NCBI GenBank assembly: GCA_016584495.1
Contig: WAID01000012.1
Span: forward strand, 310,001-374,000
Direction: 5' to 3'
Source: Celoporthe dispersa
Lineage: Eukaryota > Ascomycota > Sordariomycetes > Diaporthales > Cryphonectriaceae
Length of the DNA: 64,000 nt
Positions within the stretch are counted from its first letter, which is position 1, and each line of letters begins with the position of its first letter. The translations under genes were made by a program, and so were the position numbers. This document shows, one piece after another, positions 55,491 through 64,000 of this stretch. The notes under the pieces were generated by a model. The model worked only from the letters and a program-made list of their open reading frames with translations, had not been told where the DNA came from and ran no database searches.

Positions 55491-56613
55491 TGTCTTGTTC
55501 TCTCTTTTTTTTTTCTTTCTTTCTTTCTCCTTCTTTTCAGCTTTGACTGATGATATATGCAGGTTATGATGATAGAGGGAAGGTCGGCAGGCAGCGTCTT
55601 CTTCTCTGTAGGCTGTAGTTGTCTGATGCGGTGTTGTTGACTCTTGTAAGTTGTTGTTGTTGCTGTTGGCAGTGCCGACTCACTGCATTTGCGAGTTGCC
55701 TCTAACAAGACGGTTGTAACAACCCTAACCCACCCTTGGCCCTGCTGTTCCGTGCAGTTATTATTATACCGCCATAGTAGCAACTCTCATATATTTATCA
55801 CGACAGGAACCATCAGTACAAAAAGGTTCTACTTTATGGGAGGCATTATATGAACTGTGCTGCATTTCTTCTACAGTTCGGCCCACGTCAGTATCATTTA
55901 CTTATGCAGGCCTAGGTGAATGGAGAAGAATAGTATGTAGTATTGTCTTGGGACCCTCATGTGCGCCCCCCCCCCCTTTTTGCATCGTCCCAGCGTTTTA
56001 CACACAGTACAGTAGGTAGTCATGGTGGGCAGGCCTTCTCAGGTAGATCTCCCGAATCCTTTTCCAGTCCAGGTACCATCGGAATGAACTCACCCAATAC
56101 TTACTTGGTAGGATCCCTTAGGATCTTGCAGCAGGGACCATTCTCTCTCATCTCAAACGTCAGACGAAACACCATGCCATCTCCATGGTGCCAAGCTGCT
56201 ACGATTCATCCTATATCACAAACGAACCACTTGGACCCGATGCTATCCTACCGCCAAGATGCCAAGAACAAAGTGGTTCTGGATGCATGATAATATGTCA
56301 TTCAGATAGGTTTAAGAAAAATAAAAAACATACAGTTCCCTTATAACTATTGACCCTCTCACAGGTGGCCTCAGGAGAAGGCGAGAGAGAGAGACACACA
56401 CACAGAGCACCGGTGGAACCGTCCGCTGAGGCGTCCTGGTCGTGCCAGCCACCGTAGAGAGGGCATCCGTGTGATATGAAAAAAAAAAACGCCAGAGGTT
56501 ATGCAGCCTTATTCCTGTATGGGGTTTGGTGGTCGTCATGCCGGCGCAGTGATCGGGAGCCAGTCTCTTTGTTGATCAGGCCGGAAAGCAAATAGTGTCG
56601 TTTCTATATATTC
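55491..56613. other. Intergenic region
   Basis: Leader of the 111-aa protein gene and 3' flank of the cap-binding gene. No gene supported. A C/T-rich run is at 55500-55540 and a C9 run near 55967. Confidence 0.5.
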
Positions 56614-57678
56614 TCATGCAGCCTGCGGCGTTGTCACTGAAACCGCCGGGGCATCACCGTGCGTCCCGTTCGCACCATCCATGCCGTTCGACTCCTCCTC
56701 TTCTGGCACCGTCGAGGTGGGCGTGGCCTCAGCAGCGAGAGCCTTCTCCGCGGCAGCCTTCTCGGCAGCCACCCTCGCGTTGTGAGAGTCCAGCACGGCC
56801 TTCAGCTCCGGGGGGGTTCGAATCCCGGGTGGTCGCAGTGCCTCTTGTAGAAGTAGTTGTCAGGCTTAGGCGTCAGCTCTGGCGGCAGCTCGCCCAGCAC
56901 GCACTCGAGCAGGCCGTCGATAGACTTCTGTTTCGACGAGTCGCGGTGCCAGATGGTGATCAGGTGGGAGTTGAAGCGGACCGAGAGGCCTACGCCACAG
57001 ATTTGGTCACCTGTTATTCGGTCAGCCAGCCAGTCAGTCAGTCGTCGGAAGCACCGCAGGCCGTGGTGTTGGGGGGGGCGGGGGCGGGATGATGGTCTTA
57101 CCCTCGGCCAGGGCAGCCTGCAGCTGCTCTCCGATGGCCATGAGCTGCACCCTCGTCCAGAAGTCGGGCCCGTTGTTCTTGCCCACGCGGAAGGTCCAGC
57201 TGCCGCCCACGATGTTGCGCCTGTCCTCCCATATAGGCCTGAAGCCCTTCTTGAACAGGTAGATGGACTCGCGCATCTTGATCTGGTCGACAGGCGTATT
57301 GTTGTTGTACCGCCAGAAATCCTGGACGGACTCGATCAGGATGTCGAGCTCCTCGAGCTGGGCCTGGTAGTTCTGGCCATCGTCGGCCTTCTTCTGCTCC
57401 TTTTGCTGCCTGTATCTCTCAGAAAAGAGGGAAAGAGCGTATCAATCAGCCCCCGGTCCGTCTCCAGGCCATAACGCACGCGCACAGATATACATACCGG
57501 TCGAAGAAGACGTTCCACACGTGCTGGTGGGTAGGGGCCGCATGGCCTTGAGGAAGCCAAGCTTGGAGTCGGCCCTTTGCTCGGCGGGAGAGTTCACGTT
57601 GGGCGAGTTCGGGTCCTGGGCCTGGGAGAGGCCTGAAAGACCTCGGGTGAACATGCTCAGACTGGGCCTGGTTGCCAT
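56614..57678 (-). CDS. eIF4E2-like cap-binding protein (two frameshifts)
   Basis: mRNA 5' cap-binding protein related to eIF4E class II (4EHP/nCBP). Exons 57498-57678, 57102-57415 and 56614-57010, 297 aa corrected. The N-terminal 40 residues are disordered. The eIF4E fold has Val-Trp-Asn-Val-Phe-Phe-Asp-Arg in place of the usual first Trp region, Phe-Trp-Arg-Tyr-Asn-Asn, Phe-Arg-Pro-Ile-Trp-Glu-Asp and Gly-Gly-Ser-Trp-Thr-Phe-Arg. The last exon gives Ile-Thr-Ile-Trp-His-Arg-Asp and an Ala/Glu-rich tail. Two missing bases, in the plus-strand G runs 57535-57538 and 56810-56816, break exons 1 and 3. The second shift would truncate the protein before its tail. Role likely translational repression or a stress-specific pool (inference). 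Confidence 0.88.
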
Positions 57679-60600
57679 GATTGCGAGAGGGCCGAGGCGC
57701 GGCGGAGAGATGCAGAGGGCGGGCGGTAGGGATAGAAGTAGTCTGCCGTCGACTGGCTGGCGTCCAAGGAGAACCGACAGACAGATGGCAAAGGGGCCGC
57801 GAGAATGGGCTCTCGAGGGCTCCGGTGGGATGGTCGGTCGCGGGTGTGGAACAGGCCAGAAGCTCGTGTGTCTGTAGGCTCGACCTGCCTGGCCGAGTGA
57901 TGTGATGTGGTGTGTAATCTGGAACGAGGCGCGGGGAGGAGCAGGTTGCGGGTTGCAGGGGGGGAAAACGGCAGTCAGGTCAGCAAGGAGACGGGGCTGC
58001 TGGACCTGGACAGGAGGAGGTGGTCGGGCCTGCAGGACGGGTCACCTCAGCGAGGAGAGGGAGAGAGAGAGAGAGAGAGGGGGGGTCGGTCCGAGGTCTT
58101 CGAAGCTGTCTGTGTCCCTGCAGAGTGCATACGGCGGGCGACAAGAGCGGACCGCAGGACAAGCTGGCTGACAGGTCGGCTAGGAAGGGCCGTATGTATG
58201 GTCGCCGACAGGGGACGGAGATCGTAAGAGGGGCAGACGTCCCAGGTGGGTTGGGTTGTGCGAGGTTGCACCGTGCTGTGCTGTCTCCTGGCAGTGCTAA
58301 GTACGCAGGGGAGTACTTCTCTGCCCAGTGGGAGAGGAGAAGATACCGTGCGTGTGTGTGCCGTGTCCGATATCTAACGTGCAGCGGCAAGCAGCAAGCA
58401 GCCAGCAGCAGCCGTGATAGGCGGAGAGGCTGTGTGGGCTGGGCGAGGGGCCAAACGAGGGGCCAACGAGGTCGTTTGGGACACGAGCAAGAAAGAGGCC
58501 GTCGGGTTGAGGGGTCGGGGGCTGATTGGGCCTGAACCCCTGGAGGAGGGGCCCAGAGCCTGGTGCTACTATGGTACATACAGACTACTCCATGGTACGT
58601 ACTGTAGCACTATGAGCTTAGGGGCAGGTTAGGTCTCTCTCCACCCCTCTCTCTCCCTAGGCGAGCTACGGTACTTCCACAGCCCCTGTGGCCAGTGAGA
58701 CCGGACAAGACAGGGGTTCGCTGCTGCCCATCGCTCCGAGGGCAGAGGGCAGCACCGAGCAGGAAGTAGTCGGCGAGGACGTATTCATGTTGTCTGAGAT
58801 GACTGACTAGCTGAGCAACAAGCAAGAAAGGAAAGAAAGAAAAAGAAAAAGAGGAAGAATAAGGTGTGTGTGGGTGTGCGCAGTAGTACGGTAGTAGGTT
58901 GTGGCGTGTCCACGGTTTAGCTGTCGCTGCTTCTGGAAACAACAGCCCTCTACAGGGCCTGCGGCGTGTATTGTACTAAAGGTAGTGGTCGCTAGGGTGA
59001 GTGCCCACCCGCCCGCCCGGCCCCGGGGCCTCTCTCTCTTTCTCCCTCCCTTCCCGGACCGCCGCGGTGGTTCAAAAATAGATAGGCTTCTCATTTACCA
59101 TATTGCAAGGTCCCTTGAAGAGGTGAAATGAGCGGTAATAGTCATGGTCCCTCCACCGCCTACTAGTCTATCTATCCATTACTCTCATTCACCCCCTTCC
59201 CGAGAAGCAATAGGTTCTCATGTTATCTACTTGCCGTGTATGAATGGAGGTGTTGTTCCTGTGTGTATGTACCTACCCTACCAGGGATGGTCTCAAGATA
59301 CATAGCATGGTGCTCACGGCAGAGGGCAGGTACTTACAGCACACAGTAAGCTATGGCCTGTTCCAGAACACGGCTGTTGGCCTGCGGGCCATTTACCTTG
59401 CAGGGACGACCCAAACATAGGACCAACTAACTCCCCTTTCTCTCTTCAGTAATGAGTACGTACCGTCTCTCTTTTTCTGCCAACCCCATTGTTTCAACAC
59501 ACCACCCGTCTCGACCGGAACGGCCTGCTTGGCCAGCCAGCCAGACCAGGCCTCGAGACGCACTGCTGACAGATTCCCGTGGTTGGTGATGATGGCCTGG
59601 AATAAACCACCCCTGGGTCACAAAGAAACCACCAAGGAAAAGAAGAAGAACAAGGAAGAAGAGAGGGGCCCACACAGAGCCCCGACAGACAGCCTTCGAG
59701 AAGCATGGGACCGAAAGAGAGATGAGGGACCCTCCTCCGACCCTACCACCAGGTCAAAGCAGCCCATGCCAAATCAATGTTGATAATGCCCCGAAGCCAG
59801 CCTCGAAATGCCCCGTGCGTGACCTTTCTCTCTGGCCCTCCCTCACTTGCAACTAGGCAAGGCCAGCCCTGCCTGCTCCATTGTCTCCCTCATCTTGTAG
59901 ATGTGACCTATGAATCCCGACCCTCTCCTTTTTTTTTTATAATTTTTATTCCTCTCTCTCTCTCTCTCTCTCTCTCTCCAGACTCGACCTCAGTCTTGAT
60001 CAGCTCTCTCCCTCCTTCTCCTCTTACCTCTCTCGGCTGAAGCCTCTCGTCTCCCTTTTCAGTTTCCCTTCCCAGCCCGCAGCAAGAGACCTGCCGAGTT
60101 GAGTAGAGCTGCATATCCGCCCTCGAAACCACCAGCCTTAACTCCCCCGGATTGCCCGGTCCCGGTCCGCCCATCTGACTACCAAGTTCCGTCGAGTTCG
60201 GACGCCGAAATCCCACCGGTCCCAAGTCACGTTGACCTACTTTACAAATTCATATATCTATTAGCCACCGCCCAAATACAACCAGCACAAGCGATAGCGA
60301 GTCGATATCCTACCCGCAAGAGCATCGACCATAGGACTGGCCTTCGCCTGTTGGATCTCGAGAATATACAACACACCTTGGACCTCAACAACTCTCCTGT
60401 TCACTGTCTCGGACCCGGATGCAGACCAGTACACCTACACACTACCTCGAGTCAAACATACTCACGTGCTCCAAACCTGTCATCTGCCCGACGCCGTCTC
60501 TCCCTAGTCCTGACTCTCTCTTGCTCCTATGATACTTTTATATACCATTCCAACCTAGCTCGTCTTTTCTCCTTCCTCCTCCTCTTCTTCTTCTTCGTCT

Positions 60601-60938
60601 CCTCCTCATCATCATCATCATTCTCAAAGTCTCGAACTACACGCAAGAGTAGACGACTCCCACACAGCACAGACTACGGGGATCTCGATCTCTAAAAGTC
60701 TAGGACCACACGCCTCCAGGACCTCATGTGAGTTGACTCCTCGCACAATGCAATCAAGATGTCCCCATTTTTCTTGGGTCGACCTTCTGCATCTGTTGCC
60801 CTATAAATACCCCATCCAGCCAAGCCCTCGCCTCCTCCTTCTCCAGCCAAGTCTACAGAATCATCTACTCTACCATCTATTCTTCTTTTTCCCCCAACAC
60901 TTCCGCCAAGATCTCGAACCACCACTCTGCCCCTCACA
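57679..60938. other. Long intergenic region
   Basis: Covers the cap-binding gene promoter and a long CT-rich leader of the small basic protein. Includes the CT repeat at 59951-59979 and GTAC-rich segments near 58570-58605 and 59255-59340. The frame at 60099-60695 is leader-like and codon-poor. No gene supported. Confidence 0.5.
59951..59979 (+). repeat. CT dinucleotide repeat
   Basis: About 14 CT units about 960 nt before the small basic protein gene. Confidence 0.9.
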
Positions 60939-61416
60939 ATGGCGTGTCTCAAGACCAAAGAAAGAAAAAAATTAAAGGCACAGGCTGACAACCACCAAGA
61001 AGAGAGCCAAGTCCAAGGCTGCCGCGTCCAAGGCCAAGTCCAAGATCGACTACTACTCCTCCGAGACCAAATCCGACCCCAAGAACAAGACAAAGCCCGA
61101 GACCAACAGCCCCTTCGCCAAAATGCCTCGCCGCTCTCGCGCCATGCGTTCTCCCTCGTCGTCCTCGTCCTCCTCCTCTTCACGATCTGTCCAGGTTGCC
61201 CAGCGCAGGATAATTCGGCTCGGCAAAGCCCAGATGGACGAGCTCCGGGCCTACCGCGCCGACCCGGACCAGTTCTACCGTCAAAAGGTCGACCGCGAGT
61301 GCGAAGAGATCAAGCGCAGCTTTTACCAGAAACACAAGCGCAACAGGATCTTCCTCCGCGTGCGGTCCCGGTCCCAGTCGCAGTCCTCCCAGGTCTCTGA
61401 CCAGCAGTCTCCTTAG
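60939..61416 (+). CDS. Small Lys/Ser-rich basic protein
   Basis: Function not known. The reading frame is continuous and GC3-rich from about 60985 to 61416, but has no in-frame ATG before 61123. Splicing a 40-nt intron (60944-60983, GTGTCT...CAG) joins a 5-nt first exon at 60939-60943 to it, giving 145 residues. The first 45 residues are Lys/Ala/Ser repeats. Then come Met-Pro-Arg-Arg-Ser-Arg, a Ser-rich run and a helical region (Arg-Leu-Gly-Lys-Ala-Gln-Met-Asp-Glu-Leu-Arg; Glu-Glu-Ile-Lys-Arg-Ser-Phe-Tyr-Gln-Lys-His-Lys-Arg). Possibly nucleic-acid binding (inference from charge). If the short intron is wrong, translation starts at 61123 with 97 aa. Confidence 0.5.
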
Positions 61417-62450
61417 TAGAGAGGTCTTTCTCTCTCTCTCTCTATTCTTTCTGGTATGTTTCCCGCTGTCAGGTTGGCCCCCTCCTGGGACAAAAGCCAG
61501 CAGCTGACTGACTTTTACCTTTCCAGATTTTATGCACATTGTACAACACAAGACTAGGGCGACACGATCCCCACGGCATTTCTTATTTCCAGTTGACAAG
61601 GCGTTCAGGAGCCGGGTCACATGAGTGATGTGATGTGACACTCGGGTCTACTACCTCACAAGGAGCGGAGTATGAATTCTGGTTGTTTTTCCTCTCATTA
61701 TGTTTATCCTTTTTTTTTTCTTTTTTTTTTCTTCTGTGTCGTTTGGGTGCTAGTTTCGGACCATCACATCACTTTGCATGGCACTTATATTGATTAAAGG
61801 GAGGCACTGTGATTTTATATGCAGGCATTGCTAGGAACGGACAGCATAGGCGTTGGTGAGGTTATTCGGGTGGATACCTCTGTTGTTTTTCATCTTAGGC
61901 ATACAGGGCAGGCAGATGGTCAATCGGGCCCAGTTCTGGGAGTATGGTTGATTCTCGAGAGCTCATAATATCAACAAGGCAAAGCCACGTGCATCAGCTC
62001 TAGTCATGTCCTCTCCCGTACGAAAGAAAGGCTATCAGCAGGATCAACCTCCTGAGCCTCAGTTAGGGGGACCAGATCTAAATCTACTGTAGATTTGTCT
62101 CCCTAGGTATGTATATTTAGACAAGTGCGCCTCGTCCAATAATATCCGTCTCTACTAGCGACGTCTCAAATATCTACCAGCAATGATGCTCTCACAACAA
62201 TCACGATGCTTCTGTGTCACAAGGACACAATCCGAGAGGCAAGAAGACGTGGGATCATGAATCAACCAATAAATCGGCTTGCCTAATACCCGCCTAGAAA
62301 CGCGGTGATGGGTCCCAGCAGACCAGCGAGTAGGGTATCTCCCCTCGTTCGTTGCGTCTTTTATTAGACGCCCTCAAACCATATGCTCCTAGTCCCATTC
62401 ATTACCTTTCAGAGAGAGAAATAAACAAGGAGTTCATCGCGTGAACCTGT
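61417..62450. other. Convergent 3' region
   Basis: Between the small basic protein and the Crb2-like gene. Contains the hairpin at 62069-62106. No gene. Confidence 0.55.
62069..62106. terminator. Inverted repeat / hairpin
   Basis: Arms AAATCTA and TAGATTT around a CTG loop, extended outward by GGGGGAC and GTCTCCC with a short bulge. It could fold in RNA from either strand; a link to 3' end formation is only positional. Confidence 0.35.
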
Positions 62451-64000
62451 TCAGGCCGGCATCTCGTCCTCCTCAATCAGCCGGCCTAGGATGAGGCTCT
62501 GTATGACGAGCTCATCACTCAAGAGGCGGAGTTTCTTGGGCGACGGGCCTGTAGGCCCCCACCGCCCTTCCTCTTCCTCTTCCTGCTCGCCGAGGGCAGT
62601 ACAACTTCTGTGAACGGGTTGGCCCTACCAGCCATCTTCTCGTCGACATACACCCAATCAAATGGATGGCCCGCGTCCTCCATCGCTCTAAGCTGCTTCC
62701 TCGCCTCGTCCACGGTGTGCACCCTAGAGAGCGAGGCGCCCAGACCCGCGCCAGGAAGATGTAGGCTGCCTTCCTGCTCTCGTCAGCGCGGGCCATGATC
62801 ACCAGGATCCGTGACTGGTCAAGAAGCCGTGGCCGGTAGCGGATGACCTCCCTGAGCTTCGCCGTTGCGGCGTTGTACGTCGGCAGGTTACGCGACCTTA
62901 TCGCGTCGCCGAGGAACGAGGAGTTCCCAGCACAGAGGAGGTAGTCGGACCAGTCGACGAGCTTCTGCTTGCTTGTGCATGTGGTGATCCAGCGCTCGTG
63001 GATACAAGGGAGACCAAGGGCGAGTGCCTGCATGTATTTGACCTTGCGCGAGTGGCCATCGGCAATGAGAGCTGTGAAGCCTGTCTCGCGAGCGGCGGGG
63101 ACAAGCTCAATCTCGTCTTCAGGATGCGGCGCTGGCGACGTGGTCTCACAATCAGCATCCTGAGCCGGGGACATCTCAAAAAGCTTGTCAAAACCATCCG
63201 TCAGAACCTTGCCACCGGCCTGCCTGATCTTGTTCGTGATCTGCTCGGAGCATGCTATCCTCGAGTTGTACTGCGCATCCTTCTCTCCCGCCTGTCTGGA
63301 CTGGAAAGAAATTGCGAAAACCATCCCTGCAAAGAGCTTCGTTCCGTGACCTGTTTCGCGTGGAGCTGGTGCTGAATTTTTGGCGGAGGCCCTGCTAGAC
63401 CTCGAGAAACGCGTACTCTGCTCAGGATTCGGTGTGATGGGCGACCTAGCCAGCTCATCGGTCGAAACTGATGCGTCTGATGCGAAGGATTTTCTGGTCC
63501 GTCTGGTCGACACAGGGCGCTTGGTCGGCGTAGCCTTGGGACCAGCCCTCGAGCTCTTCAGACGGTGGGCTTTAGCAACCGCTGGAGAGCTCTGGATGCC
63601 GTCCGTCAACGACGGTGTAGCCCCAGTTCGCAGTGATTCGTCTGTGAGTGGGGTTGCCTTGTCAGAATCAGACAGTGCCGGCGTTGTAGTTAATCTGCTG
63701 AGAGATGATGTGGAGCTCGAGCGTGGAGCTGGAGAGGTCGGCGGGGCGGTCACTGGAGCTGAATGAGGCGCTCCACGGCACCTTGCCCTGGTGTTGAGAG
63801 CCGGCGCAGGGGGCGATGTTCCGACGACACTACTTCGATCGTTTCCGCCACCTCCTGAAGAATGACCGGCAGCAAGCACGGCATCTGGGATCGTTGTACA
63901 GCCCTCTGGCTGTGGTCGACTCGGCGGCGTCCCAACCCGTGAAGACTTTCTGGATACACCTTCCGAGTCTGAGCGGGCCGGCGAACTCCGCAAGGTCGTG
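62451..64000 (-). CDS. Crb2/Rad9/53BP1-type DNA damage checkpoint protein (partial; two frameshifts)
   Basis: BRCT-domain checkpoint mediator that links damaged chromatin to effector kinases. The 5' part is beyond the right edge. Residues visible first are a long Ser/Pro/Thr-rich disordered region. The first BRCT repeat begins near Lys-Leu-Phe-Ala-Gly-Met-Val-Phe-Ala-Ile-Ser-Phe. It contains Leu-Pro-Cys-Ile-His-Glu-Arg-Trp-Ile, where the Trp is the conserved BRCT residue, and Trp-Ser-Asp-Tyr-Leu-Leu. The second BRCT has Phe-Asp-Trp-Val-Tyr-Val-Asp-Glu, and the end reads Ser-Asp-Glu-Leu-Val-Ile-Gln-Ser-Leu-Ile-Leu-Gly-Arg-Leu-Ile. One base is missing in each of the plus-strand C runs 62745-62747 and 62556-62560; allowing for these, the gene reads to a TGA at 62451. 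Confidence 0.85.

Noticed and set aside
56801..56830. tRNA-like GGTTCGAATCC box
   Set aside because: It lies inside the last exon of the cap-binding gene, with no acceptor stem or anticodon arm around it.
1..64000. CRISPR arrays, insertion sequences, transposase or reverse transcriptase genes
   Set aside because: No regular repeat-spacer array and no recognisable transposon protein on either strand.

Overview
The window is nuclear DNA of a filamentous ascomycete, most likely a Sordariomycete-type mould. The evidence is short introns (40 to about 260 nt) with GTRNGT donors and CTGAC/CTAAC branch points, GC-rich third codon positions in conserved genes, long pyrimidine-rich leaders, and the families present: POL12, TRS31, an Mfap1 splicing factor, a Crb2/Rad9 checkpoint protein, a Mep/Amt permease, a LysM protein and a Pdr16-type phospholipid transfer protein. 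Most genes had to be assembled from exons or across one-base frameshifts.

Layout. 1-12 kb is gene-poor and full of pyrimidine/purine tracts and microsatellites. It carries three same-strand genes (at 1, 4 and 7 kb) for small cysteine-rich proteins that share a Met-Cys start, a WxCCxC motif and a CxHxCCx2C motif; two of them share a TATA-box promoter block. 12-21.6 kb holds a LysM membrane protein, a CCCH zinc-finger protein, a membrane-anchored alpha/beta hydrolase (TAP type) and a sirtuin. 21.8-31.6 kb is a more AT-rich, accessory-looking stretch: a truncated SUR7-like pseudogene, a conserved fungal protein of unknown function, a secreted protein resembling ADP-ribosyltransferase toxins, a mucin-like secreted protein and a divergent 5S rRNA gene. 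31.6-42.1 kb has an ammonium permease, a second Ser/Thr-rich secreted repeat protein and a short kinesin-3. 42.8-62.4 kb is compact housekeeping sequence: a putative N-myristoylated protein, pICln, two small proteins of unknown role, Mfap1, POL12 divergent from a Sec14-like protein, TRS31, a 111-aa protein, an eIF4E2-like cap-binding protein and a small basic protein. The 3' part of a Crb2-like gene runs off the right edge.

Two threads matter most. First, the Met-Cys cluster is a divergent tandem family without a function I can assign. Second, at least 14 one-base shifts, all in homopolymer runs (13 in G or C, one in T), break ten otherwise conserved genes. I read these as sequencing errors and give gene boundaries across them; an automated annotation would split or discard these genes. 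Regulatory sequence worth attention is a perfect palindrome of two MCB boxes (ACGCGT) in front of POL12, the expected cell-cycle control site for a replication gene.
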